Assembly: GCA_029882685.1 (NCBI GenBank)
Contig: JAOUKH010000014.1
Location: forward strand, 1-32,201
DNA length: 32,201 bases
DNA from: Cyclobacteriaceae bacterium
Lineage (GTDB): Bacteria > Bacteroidota > Bacteroidia > Cytophagales > Cyclobacteriaceae
Direction of reading: 5' to 3'
This document shows positions 6,404 through 14,435 of this stretch, one piece after another (position 1 is the first letter of the stretch; each line of letters starts with the position of its first letter). Below the pieces are notes generated by a model. The model had not been told where the DNA came from. It saw only the letters and a program-made list of their open reading frames with translations, and did no database searches. Both the position numbers and the translations under genes were made by a program.

Positions 6404-8886
6404 TGGTTTTTTCTTTTAACACCTTTTATTGGTTCAGCTTTCCAAGGATCATCTGGCCATGAGTGTTTCGGATATCTTCTTTTTAACTCTTTTTTAACTT
6501 CGAAATATGCATTGTCCCAAAAACTACGTAAATCTCTAGTGATTTGAACCAGTTTGAAACCTGGAGATAATAAATGTATTAACAAAGTAGTATTTCCATT
6601 GTTGATGACAGGCGTGTCTTTCATCCCAAACATTTCTTGCAACCTTACAGATAGAACAGGGGGTTCTCCATTAGGGAAATATTTTAATTTAATACTTGAA
6701 CCACTAGGAACTTTAATGTTAATAGGCATTAGAGAGTCCAATGCTTGTTGCTTTACCCAATCTAAGTCGTGCTGCAAAACATCCACCAAATTTATTTTTT
6801 TAAGGTCTTGAGGTTTTTTAACCTGATTTAGGTAGGGTGAAAGCCACTCTTTATTCGTTGTTAATAAAGTTGATGTACTTACATCAGGCCAACCTTCTTG
6901 AGGTTGCCATTTTCGTAAGGATAATACTCTATTTTGCCATTGATGAAATGCTTCATCAAAAGAAAGTAACTCTTCTCCTTCAATTTTTATAGCATCCGAA
7001 ATAGCTTGTACAAGATGAGTTTCGTCAGGAGAAGGCAGAGGTTTTGATTGTAAAACTATACTACCTATTCTAAGATCTTTAGTAGCTATTAAGCCTCCTT
7101 CATCAGTATCCCAAGTAATTACTTCTTTCTCCTTCACCAAAGAGGCTAAGTCTTTAGGATTTAATGGTGCTGCCAAAAATATCTTACCCATTCGTTCACG
7201 ATCGTTAACATGAGCGATTGCTAGCCAAGGTTCATAAGCCAGATCGTCTTTATGTCCAGCTACAGCTAATTTTCCATTTGCTAATTTAAACTGTGCATTA
7301 TTGCCTGGTCTGGCGTGGGCTATTCGCTCTGGATAGGCATAAGTTAATATTACACCTGTTTCAAAAGGGTCGTAAGTTCCATTTTCTAGATCAATATTGA
7401 ACATTTGACGATAGGAGTCTGCTATCCTTTCTATCCTTCCTAATCGCTTGCCTGCTCCGTTATTAGATCGATATCGTCTCAATGCCTCAATTCGTAAATT
7501 TATGTCAATTCCACTCTCTTTTGGAAGTGGATCACGCTCTTCTAAAATTGAAGCGATATCAGTAGCTAATGCAAGCATATTACCATCTTCTGCCATGAGT
7601 AGCATATGAGCTATTCTAGGGTGACAAGGTAATCGATGAATTTTCTTTCCATGCTCAGTAATACGGCCATCGTTGAGCGCTTCAAGCTGATGTAAAATTT
7701 CAGAGGCTTGTAATAAATGACCTTTTGGAGGAGGTGTAACCCAAGTTAATTGTTGTATATCCATAACACCCCATTGTGCCATATCTAATACGAGGTTGGC
7801 AAGATCGGCTCCCATAATTTCTGGGGTTCTATGTGCTGACAGTCTTGAATGTGTTGCTTTTGACCACATACGATAACATACACCTGCACTTAGACGCCCA
7901 GCTCTACCAGCTCGTTGATTGGCTGAATCTTTTGCTATTTGGACAGTTTCTAGCCTTGTTAATCCAGAATTAGGATCGAATCGGGCAATACGACTAAACC
8001 CTGAATCAATTACTATTTTTACCCCTTCAATAGTAAGGCTAGTTTCAGCTATAGACGTAGCAAGCACTACTTTCCGTTTTCCATTTTTGTTAGGTAGAAT
8101 TGCTGATTGTTGTTTATTAAAAGGAAGCTGTCCATATAATGGGTGTATAGCAAAGTTGCTCAATTTATTTTTCAATAATTCTTCACATTTCCTTATTTCG
8201 CTCTCCCCAGGAAGAAATACTAGTGTGTCACCTTCATGTTTCTTTACTGCTTTAATTACGGTATTTGCAGCCATTTCAGGTAGTAACATTATATCTTGCT
8301 CACCAGTATATACTACTTCAATTGGATATTGCCTTCCTTTACTTTCTACTACAGTAGCTTTTAGTAATTCTGATAAGTTAGGAATATCTAAAGTGGCAGA
8401 CATCACCATAATACGTAAGTCAGGTCTTAGAATTTGTTGAGATTCACGGCATAGTGCCATAGCCACATCGGCATGGATATTACGCTCATGGAATTCGTCA
8501 AAAATAACTAATCCAACTCCTTCCAGTGAATTGTCATTCTGTATCATTCGAGTAAGGATACCTTCTGTAACTACTTCAATACAGGTGTTTTCGCCTATTT
8601 TACTTTCAAAACGAATACGATAGCCAACTGTTAACCCAACAGTTTGATTTAGTAAAAATGACATGCGAGAAGCGATAGATTTTGCTGCCAATCTGCGTGG
8701 CTCAAGCATTAGAATTTTCTTGCCTTTTAGCCAGGGTTCTTTAAACAATGCCAGTGGGAGTAAAGTACTTTTTCCTGCACCAGGTGGAGCGTGGATGATT
8801 AATGTACTTTCATTAGCTAAGCGATTCTTAACTTCTGGTATTATCTCCGTTACTGGTAAATTGACATCTAAGGGGTTAAAGGACAA
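6400..8886 (-). CDS. hrpB: ATP-dependent RNA helicase HrpB
   Basis: DEAH-type helicase of 828 residues, the usual HrpB length. It has Walker A APPGAGKST (33-41), DEFH Walker B (130-133), SAT (163-165), motif V region TSIAETSLTIEGV (277-289), motif VI QRAGRAGR (324-331), then the helicase-associated domain and an HrpB C-terminal domain. The start is decided by context: the first in-frame codon is TTG at 8886, no ATG is available after the upstream in-frame stop, and the next Met (residue 60) lies beyond Walker A. The N-terminus FNPLDVNLPVTEIIPEV matches the family well, so TTG is very likely used. HrpB's cellular role in this phylum is unclear. It converges on the MBL/rhodanese gene, sharing the TTAA at 6400-6403. 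Confidence 0.95.
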   Translation of the reverse strand: MSFNPLDVNLPVTEIIPEVKNRLANESTLIIHAPPGAGKSTLLPLALFKEPWLKGKKILMLEPRRLAAKSIASRMSFLLNQTVGLTVGYRIRFESKIGENTCIEVVTEGILTRMIQNDNSLEGVGLVIFDEFHERNIHADVAMALCRESQQILRPDLRIMVMSATLDIPNLSELLKATVVESKGRQYPIEVVYTGEQDIMLLPEMAANTVIKAVKKHEGDTLVFLPGESEIRKCEELLKNKLSNFAIHPLYGQLPFNKQQSAILPNKNGKRKVVLATSIAETSLTIEGVKIVIDSGFSRIARFDPNSGLTRLETVQIAKDSANQRAGRAGRLSAGVCYRMWSKATHSRLSAHRTPEIMGADLANLVLDMAQWGVMDIQQLTWVTPPPKGHLLQASEILHQLEALNDGRITEHGKKIHRLPCHPRIAHMLLMAEDGNMLALATDIASILEERDPLPKESGIDINLRIEALRRYRSNNGAGKRLGRIERIADSYRQMFNIDLENGTYDPFETGVILTYAYPERIAHARPGNNAQFKLANGKLAVAGHKDDLAYEPWLAIAHVNDRERMGKIFLAAPLNPKDLASLVKEKEVITWDTDEGGLIATKDLRIGSIVLQSKPLPSPDETHLVQAISDAIKIEGEELLSFDEAFHQWQNRVLSLRKWQPQEGWPDVSTSTLLTTNKEWLSPYLNQVKKPQDLKKINLVDVLQHDLDWVKQQALDSLMPINIKVPSGSSIKLKYFPNGEPPVLSVRLQEMFGMKDTPVINNGNTTLLIHLLSPGFKLVQITRDLRSFWDNAYFEVKKELKRRYPKHSWPDDPWKAEPIKGVKRKNH

Positions 8887-8929
8887 GATTGAGTGAGTTA
8901 TTGTTTAGATTTATTTTTCTAGTATTTCA

Positions 8930-8937
8930 CAAAAGTA
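8930..8937 (-). promoter_or_regulatory. Putative -10-type element of hrpB promoter
   Basis: Read on the minus strand this is TACTTTTG, a perfect TAnnTTTG element of the Bacteroidota primary sigma factor. It sits 44 bp upstream of the TTG start of hrpB. No clear TTTG partner was found at the expected spacing of about 17-23 bp, so the assignment rests on one element. Confidence 0.4.
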
Positions 8938-8989
8938 AACAATCTTGTCAGCAGTTTATGTAAATCGAAATGTTTGGTGTAGAAATCAA

Positions 8990-9038
8990 AACTTTCCAGA
9001 AACAGTAAAAGAAGAAACTTTATAGCTTCTGGAAAGTT
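8990..9038 (-). terminator. Long inverted repeat downstream of the aldo/keto reductase gene, likely terminator
   Basis: A perfect 12-bp inverted repeat, AACTTTCCAGAA (8990-9001) and TTCTGGAAAGTT (9027-9038), with a 25-nt A/T-rich loop. On the minus strand it begins 13 nt after the aldo/keto reductase stop and is followed by a modest T-rich stretch (TTTTGATTT). This orientation fits termination of that gene before hrpB. The loop is long for a classic intrinsic terminator, so an RNA-processing or protein-binding role is possible. Confidence 0.5.
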
Positions 9039-9050
9039 GAAAATCATAAA

Positions 9051-10043
9051 TTATAAAAAAGCTGGGTCTACAGGTTTATTATTTAATATCGTATCAATTT
9101 TTTCCATTACCTCATCAGTAAGTAGTGGTATAACATCGAATACTTTCAAGTTTTCTTCTAACTGACTTGTTTTTGAGGCTCCTAAGATCATAGTACTTAC
9201 ATTGTCATTTTTTAAACACCAAGACAGACCTAGCAGAGGCATTGTTGTCCCTAATTCTTGAGAAAAAGAGGTGAGGTTTCTAACACGTTCTAAATGAGCT
9301 TCTGCTAAACTAGTATCTTTTAACCATTCTAATCCTTCGATATTTAATCGGGTGTCTTTAGGAAAGCCATCATTATATTTTCCAGTAAGTACTCCTGAAG
9401 CCAATGGTGACCAAATTGTAGTTCCAAGTCCTACAGTTTTGAAAATCTGGCTATATTCCACCTCCATTTTATCACGGTGAAGCATGTTATATTGTGGTTG
9501 CTCCATAGTAGGACCAATCAAGTTATATTGCTTGGCGATCATGTGTGCTTCCATAATTTCTTGAGCACTCCATTCCGATGTTCCCCAGTATAAAATTTTT
9601 CCTTGTTGGATTAAGTTGTGCATTGTCCAAACAGTTTCTTCTATTGGAGTTTCTTTATCGGGTCGATGACAAAAATATAAATCAAGATAATCTACCTGTA
9701 GGCGTTGCAATGCTTGTTCGCATGCTTCAACCAAATGCTTTCGGTTTAAACCTTTTGCTGTGATAGGTAGATCTTTTCCTCCAAGTCCAAAAAATGCTTT
9801 ACTACTCACAATATAGGAATCTCTTCTCCAGCCTTTTTTCTTTAGGATTTCACCCATCACAATTTCTGATTGACCACGTGCATATATTTCTGCATTGTCA
9901 AAAAAGTTAATTCCATTGTCATAGGCTATAGTCATTAAGTCTTCAGCAGTAGTATCACCTATTTGCTTGCCAAAGGTAAGCCATGAGCCAAATGATATTC
10001 TACTTACTTTTAATCCAGATTTCCCTAAGTTTTTGTATTCCAT
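9051..10043 (-). CDS. Aldo/keto reductase, voltage-gated K+ channel beta-subunit-like
   Basis: A 330-residue NADPH-dependent oxidoreductase of the aldo/keto reductase superfamily. The N-terminus MEYKNLGKSGLKVSRISFGS is typical. The catalytic tetrad is visible as Asp49 and Tyr54 in DNAEIYARG, Lys82 in SSKAFF and His126 in FCHRPD. The C-terminal part has the cofactor-binding LGLSWCLKN...STMILGASKTSQLEEN. Overall similarity is to the Kv-beta/YghZ-type group (AKR6/AKR14), including the phrase YWGTSEWSAQEI. The physiological substrate, probably a toxic aldehyde or methylglyoxal-type carbonyl, cannot be read from sequence. It is flanked by hairpins on both sides and appears monocistronic. Confidence 0.95.
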   Translation of the reverse strand: MEYKNLGKSGLKVSRISFGSWLTFGKQIGDTTAEDLMTIAYDNGINFFDNAEIYARGQSEIVMGEILKKKGWRRDSYIVSSKAFFGLGGKDLPITAKGLNRKHLVEACEQALQRLQVDYLDLYFCHRPDKETPIEETVWTMHNLIQQGKILYWGTSEWSAQEIMEAHMIAKQYNLIGPTMEQPQYNMLHRDKMEVEYSQIFKTVGLGTTIWSPLASGVLTGKYNDGFPKDTRLNIEGLEWLKDTSLAEAHLERVRNLTSFSQELGTTMPLLGLSWCLKNDNVSTMILGASKTSQLEENLKVFDVIPLLTDEVMEKIDTILNNKPVDPAFL

Positions 10044-10082
10044 GTGTTATGATAATTAATTTTTCCGAATACAATATTAAAA

Positions 10083-10113
10083 AAATACCCTGAGCAATTT
10101 GCTTAGGGTATTT
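10083..10113 (-). terminator. Strong intrinsic terminator for the YceI-like gene
   Basis: A hairpin with 15-bp arms that differ at one position (a G-T wobble): AAATACCCTGAGCAA pairs with TTGCTTAGGGTATTT around a very short loop. On the minus strand it is followed by a run of seven T. It lies 42 nt past the stop of the minus-strand YceI gene and ahead of the aldo/keto reductase gene. It is the clearest intrinsic terminator in the window. Confidence 0.85.
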
Positions 10114-10154
10114 AAAATTTAGAGTTGAAAGTTTGAATTCATTGTAAAGCCAAA

Positions 10155-10724
10155 TTATTTAGTGGCTATAATTTTAACTTCCATTTTAAATTCATTTGAA
10201 AGCATGGCGTTTTCAATAGTCCAGCCATAAGAAACCTCATGCTTAGTTCTGTCTATATTTAATGTAGCTGAAGCTATAACTTTATCATCTTTTGCTTCTT
10301 TTATTTTTATATCAAATGCTATAGGTTCAGTAATATCTCTAATAGTCACTTCACCAGAGGCTTTTGATCCCTCCACCTTTTTAATTACTAATTTAGCTTC
10401 AGGGAATTTTTCAGTATTAAAAAAATCATCTGATTTAAGATGGTTAACTAATTTGGCGTTTTTCTCCCCTTCGATATCATTGTTTGTAATTGTAGTCATG
10501 TCAATCACAAAATTTCCGCTTAAAATTTTTCCATTTTTTACTTCAAGGCTTCCTGATTTCAATTTAACATTTCCATTGTGTTCATACGATTTGGCAAGAT
10601 GATAACCTGTCCATTTTAGATTACTTTGTTCAACATCTACCTTGTAAGAGTCTATTTCAACAATTAAAAATGATGTCATTACAAGTACTGTTATTGCTGC
10701 TAGTGTTAATACTTTCTTGTTCAT
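10155..10724 (-). CDS. YceI-family lipid-binding-like protein (secreted)
   Basis: A 189-residue protein with an N-terminal hydrophobic export signal or anchor (residues 1-24) and a single YceI lipocalin-like domain. The domain shows the family features SNLKWTGYHLAKSYEHNG near the start, LVNHLKSDDFFNTEKFPEA (about 90-108) and the closing FNIDRT-type segment LNIDRTKHEVSYGW. YceI proteins bind isoprenoid-type lipids in a beta-barrel in the periplasm. No lipobox cysteine is present, unlike its paralogue at 16947-17681. It is followed by a strong terminator and has its own 229-bp upstream region, so it is probably a single-gene unit. Family call firm; ligand unknown. Confidence 0.93.
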   Translation of the reverse strand: MNKKVLTLAAITVLVMTSFLIVEIDSYKVDVEQSNLKWTGYHLAKSYEHNGNVKLKSGSLEVKNGKILSGNFVIDMTTITNNDIEGEKNAKLVNHLKSDDFFNTEKFPEAKLVIKKVEGSKASGEVTIRDITEPIAFDIKIKEAKDDKVIASATLNIDRTKHEVSYGWTIENAMLSNEFKMEVKIIATK

Positions 10725-10953
10725 GATTACTTTTGTTTTTAGTATGATAATATAATTTATTGATAAATACGTTTCTAAACTTTATCTATTTACGTTTTAA
10801 TATTCAGTCTTCTCAAGAGTTTTGTTGTTGAAATATCCAACCTTATGAAGAAGTATTACATGTTTAAACATATAATTTAAAAATAAGTTTCAAATAAGTT
10901 AATTTAATTTAAATTTTATCAGTTATTTATGCTTCATTATTAATTGATATACT
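10725..10953. promoter_or_regulatory. Divergent intergenic region between YceI and purine phosphorylase genes
   Basis: This 229-bp A/T-rich stretch must contain both divergent promoters. The only clear structure is a perfect 12-bp palindrome, ATGTTTAAACAT, at 10860-10871. No perfect TAnnTTTG element was found on either strand; a one-mismatch TAAGTTTC lies at 10884-10891 on the plus strand. The palindrome could be an operator, but A/T richness makes such palindromes easy to get by chance. Confidence 0.3.
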
Positions 10954-11766
10954 ATGCTAGAGAAGATTAAGGAAGCTGTTGAATATATTAAAAATCAATA
11001 TGAAGTAAAACCGAAGTTTGGGATTATTCTTGGAACAGGGTTAGGCTCACTTGTAAATGAAGTGGAGGTTGAAAAAACAATTGAATACAAAGATATTCCT
11101 CACTTCCCATTATCTACTGTTGAAACACATTCAGGAAAATTAATTTTTGGAAAATTATCAGGTAAGCAAGTAGTAGTAATGAAAGGGCGTTTTCATTATT
11201 ATGAAGGATATGATATGGATCAGGTTACTTTTCCTGTTAGAGTAATGAAGTTATTGGGGATTGAAAAATTATTTATTTCAAATGCAGCAGGAGGACTAAA
11301 TCCTGAATATCAGGTTAGTGATTTAATGATTTTGAACGATCATATTAATTTACTACCAGAGCACCCTCTTAGAGGAGAAAACATAAATGAGTTGGGAGAT
11401 CGTTTCCCAGACATGAGTGATGCATATGATGAACATTTAATAGAAAAGGCTTTATCTATTGCTACAGAGAAGGGTATTCGAGTGCATCAAGGAGTATATG
11501 CTGCTGTATCTGGCCCAGCATTGGAAACAAAGGCTGAATATAAGTACCTGAGAATTATTGGTGCCGATGCAGTAGGGATGTCAACAATTCCAGAAAACAT
11601 AGTAGCCAGACATATGGGGCTGCCATGTTTTGCTATTTCAGTTATTACAGATTTGGGAGTGGAGGGTAAAATAGAAAAAGTTGTAGTGGCTAATATTATA
11701 AAAGCTGCTATGAAAGCTGAACCTTACATGACTGCTATTTTTAAAGAGCTAATAGCTGCTAATTAA
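10954..11766 (+). CDS. punA: Purine nucleoside phosphorylase, trimeric PNP/MTAP family
   Basis: A 270-residue cytoplasmic enzyme of purine salvage that splits purine (deoxy)nucleosides with phosphate. It has the phosphate-binding GTGLGS (27-32), GRFHYYEGY (78-86) with the active-site His, NAAGG (110-114), GPALETKAEY (187-196) with the base-contacting Glu, and VGMST (207-211). Length matches the low-molecular-weight homotrimeric class. One point is notable: the position of human Asn243 (ITN) is ITD here, with Asp233, and that residue contacts the purine base. This may be usual for the phylum, but it could broaden specificity towards 6-aminopurines. The stop overlaps the convergent downstream gene by 4 bp (TTAA). 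Confidence 0.93.
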   Translation: MLEKIKEAVEYIKNQYEVKPKFGIILGTGLGSLVNEVEVEKTIEYKDIPHFPLSTVETHSGKLIFGKLSGKQVVVMKGRFHYYEGYDMDQVTFPVRVMKLLGIEKLFISNAAGGLNPEYQVSDLMILNDHINLLPEHPLRGENINELGDRFPDMSDAYDEHLIEKALSIATEKGIRVHQGVYAAVSGPALETKAEYKYLRIIGADAVGMSTIPENIVARHMGLPCFAISVITDLGVEGKIEKVVVANIIKAAMKAEPYMTAIFKELIAAN

Positions 11767-12503
11767 TTTCCGTAAATAACCTGACCAGGACCATTTTGAA
11801 TAATATTTACAGAATCTGGAACATTCGTTACTATTAAGTTACCAAATGCTTCAATAGATCCAGTAAGTAGTAGTTGAGGATTAACCATCATATCATTAGA
11901 ACCACGATGAAAAATGTTGACATTGTTAGCTATTAAATCGGTACCCTCAAAACGACCTTGCCCAGAGTAGAACCCTACAAATAATTTTTCTATACTTCCA
12001 TTAATGTAAAAGTTGGAAACTTTATTACTCGATATTCTTAATTCTCTTCCAGTTACGTCTAGATAATAGTCGCCACTTGCATTTTTAGAAATAAGATACA
12101 AGTTGTTTGCAATGTTGTACGTGCCAATACTATTTACATTTCTGCTACCACTATTTTTAATTGAAGTAATGTTATTAGACTTGATATGAAGGGTAGTATT
12201 ACCATACTTTCTAACCCAACTGCAATCATTATTGTCAGCAACGGTAAGTTTTCCATCTACTACTTTTAAATCAATTTTTGGATAAAGGTTCTGTCCAGTT
12301 GTAAGAGAAACACTTTGTTCAATACTATTTTCAATTTGAAGTGATATGTCTCCAATGATTTCTATTTCAGTAAATGAAGGAAGAGCAATTTCATAAGTAG
12401 AAAAATCACCCACTGTTTTCACACAATCAAATGCATTCTCGTTATCGCACCCCCAAAAAGAGACTGTAATTAGTAAAACTATATACCGTATAGACTTTAT
12501 CAT
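11763..12503 (-). CDS. Head-GIN (DUF2807) domain lipoprotein
   Basis: A 246-residue predicted lipoprotein. From the Met at 12503 the N-terminus is a short basic start and hydrophobic stretch ending in the lipobox-like FWGC (Cys19), then an exported right-handed beta-helix-like region with the repeating short strands typical of the putative autotransporter adhesin head-GIN domain (DUF2807). The segment LPSFTEIEIIGDISLQIEN and the later run of N/S/G-rich turns are characteristic. A longer in-frame start at 12524 is less likely, because the 12503 start gives an ATGA overlap with the upstream gene and places the lipobox correctly. It is translationally coupled to the PagL-like gene. Function in this family is not established; surface or periplasmic location is inferred from the lipobox. 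Confidence 0.85.
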   Translation of the reverse strand: MIKSIRYIVLLITVSFWGCDNENAFDCVKTVGDFSTYEIALPSFTEIEIIGDISLQIENSIEQSVSLTTGQNLYPKIDLKVVDGKLTVADNNDCSWVRKYGNTTLHIKSNNITSIKNSGSRNVNSIGTYNIANNLYLISKNASGDYYLDVTGRELRISSNKVSNFYINGSIEKLFVGFYSGQGRFEGTDLIANNVNIFHRGSNDMMVNPQLLLTGSIEAFGNLIVTNVPDSVNIIQNGPGQVIYGN

Positions 12504-13606
12504 AACTTTATACCAATACCCCATTCGCCAGTTTCAGCTGTTCCGTAATGAGTTTTTAATGCAAATGTTGCAAACAACTTATCGTTAAAATAGTATTTCA
12601 TTGCAAATCGTTGATAAATAGGTGAATATACATGGTATGGGTCATAAAAATAATATCCAAATTGAGCAAGAATTGAGATTTTGTTAATAAATAATTCATG
12701 CCCTAACGCTACACCAAATCTCTTATGATCTGGTTTTTCTAATTCTCGAAGGCTAGGGTCGTATTTTATACTTTCTTTTAATGAGTAATTAAAAAAACCA
12801 TCTACTCCTAAGTTAATAGCACTTATAAAGCTTAATCTTTTTTCTGCATAAGCACTAAAAACAAAAAATGGGAAAGGAGTGTTGCCACTATGTGGTGCAG
12901 TATTCACACCACCATTTACAACAAGATTATATTTAATTTTTTGTTCAAAATTATATTTATCTATAGTAGTATATTCTATTTTTTGGTCTGTTAATTTATA
13001 TGAAGCACCTAAGCTTATATTGGCAACATTAACTCCTTTATTGGGTTGCTTTATCGAGGCATTTGAAAAATGAATTATTGATATACTTGAATTAACTCCT
13101 AGTCGATCAGTAATTTTAAATCCATAATCTAGAGCAATTTGCATTCCGTATGCTAAAGATGTGCTTAAGAAATTATTTTTGTTATTAGTTTCTTTACGAT
13201 AAGGGTTGGTATTGTATGAACCCCCAAAAGCCAATTTAAACCTCAGGTCACTTCTGTTTAGATGATTATTTCCTATATAAAAATTGTAGTGAACCATTGC
13301 AGCTAACGATTTACCAATTTTAGGATTTTTATAGTCAAGGTAAATGAAAGAGTAGCCTATGTCTGGATAGTTATATTTGCTTTGCCAATATTCTCTACCA
13401 TATGTTTTTTTGTCTAAGTATACCGAAAATCCTACAGGGTGGTCAATAATTAAATTAGCAACATCAGGAGAGTGAGGGTAGATAAAACCTTTAATAGCTG
13501 CAGCTTGTATGCTGTAGGTATATTCTTTTTCTTGAGCAAGAGCTGCAAGTGATAGAATAAAGAAAACAGATAAAAATAACGTACGTGTTGGGAATATTAC
13601 ATTCAT
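12500..13606 (-). CDS. PagL-like outer-membrane lipid A deacylase / acyloxyacyl hydrolase family protein
   Basis: A 368-residue outer-membrane protein with a signal peptide (residues 1-24, ending ALAQ). The family call rests on the PagL active-site signature HFSNAS: His169 and Ser171 lie on a predicted beta strand (SSISIIHFSNAS), as in lipid A 3-O-deacylase PagL. The rest is a series of amphipathic strands suited to a barrel. It is longer than classical PagL (about 150-190 residues) but fits the longer Bacteroidota group annotated as acyloxyacyl hydrolase. ATG at 13606 is chosen over TTG at 13633 because it begins the signal peptide cleanly. The stop overlaps the ATG of the head-GIN lipoprotein (ATGA). 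Barrel-type enzyme is well supported; activity on lipid A is inferred. Confidence 0.82.
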   Translation of the reverse strand: MNVIFPTRTLFLSVFFILSLAALAQEKEYTYSIQAAAIKGFIYPHSPDVANLIIDHPVGFSVYLDKKTYGREYWQSKYNYPDIGYSFIYLDYKNPKIGKSLAAMVHYNFYIGNNHLNRSDLRFKLAFGGSYNTNPYRKETNNKNNFLSTSLAYGMQIALDYGFKITDRLGVNSSISIIHFSNASIKQPNKGVNVANISLGASYKLTDQKIEYTTIDKYNFEQKIKYNLVVNGGVNTAPHSGNTPFPFFVFSAYAEKRLSFISAINLGVDGFFNYSLKESIKYDPSLRELEKPDHKRFGVALGHELFINKISILAQFGYYFYDPYHVYSPIYQRFAMKYYFNDKLFATFALKTHYGTAETGEWGIGIKL

Positions 13607-13665
13607 TGGTTGGCAATAATATATATTCTCCAAGTCAATAAAAAGGAAATAGAAATAGAATGAAG

Positions 13666-14271
13666 TTACTTTTTGAATTCCAGAAGTTTATTGCGTTCTG
13701 TTTGTAATTCCCTTTTGAGTTTCATTTGATTATCAAGAGTACGTTTTCTATGATCTTCATATTCGTTTTCTAAGCTTTTTAATTGTTTTTTAGCTTCTTT
13801 TGTCCTTTGATTATTGTGTTGAAGTTTAAACAATAGAAAACCAATAACACCAATAAGTAATAAAGGGATTATTACACTTATTATGGCATAAAAAACCTTA
13901 TTAATTTGTATACCAATAATAGAAATGCTGCTGTTTTCTTCTTCACTTGATGATAGTTGGTTATTTTTTTCACTAATAGAAGAATTTAAATCTACAATAA
14001 TTACTTCTTGTGATTTTATCTTAGTAAAAGCCTCCTGTTTAGAGCTGTTCAAAGTGTTCAGCGAATCAATCATGATCTTTTCAAAGTTGCTGAGTTCACT
14101 CTGCTTTATTACTTTGTAATCGTTATATGTTTCTGACTTTTCTAAAAGTAATTTGAATTGTTTACTAAGTGTTTGATTTTCAGAAATATCATTTTTTTGT
14201 GCTATACTAGCATTGAAAATTAAAAATACATATATTAATATGTTAAGACGAGAGAATAAGGCGTAATTCAT
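13666..14271 (-). CDS. Membrane-anchored coiled-coil protein of unknown function
   Basis: A 201-residue protein that I do not recognise functionally. From the ATG at 14271 it has a cleavable-looking signal (residues 1-25, ending SIAQ), an extracytoplasmic helical part of about 100 residues including SETYNDYKVIKQSEL, one transmembrane helix (about 126-150) and a highly charged coiled-coil tail (151-201) that would face the cytoplasm. A longer reading starting at 14349 is unlikely because a perfect -10-type element lies at 14305-14312, inside the extra segment. It lies downstream of trmN6 on the same strand with 164 nt between. Relatives of this layout occur across Bacteroidota, in my recollection sometimes mislabelled as tRNA methyltransferases, which would reflect the neighbouring gene rather than this sequence. 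Confidence 0.75.
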   Translation of the reverse strand: MNYALFSRLNILIYVFLIFNASIAQKNDISENQTLSKQFKLLLEKSETYNDYKVIKQSELSNFEKIMIDSLNTLNSSKQEAFTKIKSQEVIIVDLNSSISEKNNQLSSSEEENSSISIIGIQINKVFYAIISVIIPLLLIGVIGFLLFKLQHNNQRTKEAKKQLKSLENEYEDHRKRTLDNQMKLKRELQTERNKLLEFKK

Positions 14272-14304
14272 AGGTGAGGTTATATTTTGATTCTTAGCTG
14301 TAAA

Positions 14305-14312
14305 CAAAGATA
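14305..14312 (-). promoter_or_regulatory. Putative -10-type element for the coiled-coil membrane protein
   Basis: Read on the minus strand this is TATCTTTG, a perfect TAnnTTTG element 34 bp ahead of the ATG at 14271. No TTTG box was found at ideal distance. It argues for a start at 14271 rather than 14349. Confidence 0.4.
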
Positions 14313-14435
14313 CTAATTGAACAGGATTATAAAAATTAGAAAAGTTCAATTGTAGTATAAAACGGTAAGTTGCAAAATAATAAAGATAAAAACAGTAATG
14401 AAATAAATGTTAATCACTTGCTTACTTTCTAATTT

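Noticed and set aside
8663-8896. Plus-strand open frames within hrpB, and similar antisense frames within fhs, mtaB and the surface protein genes
   Set aside because: All are shadows of strongly supported genes on the other strand, without recognisable domains or start context.
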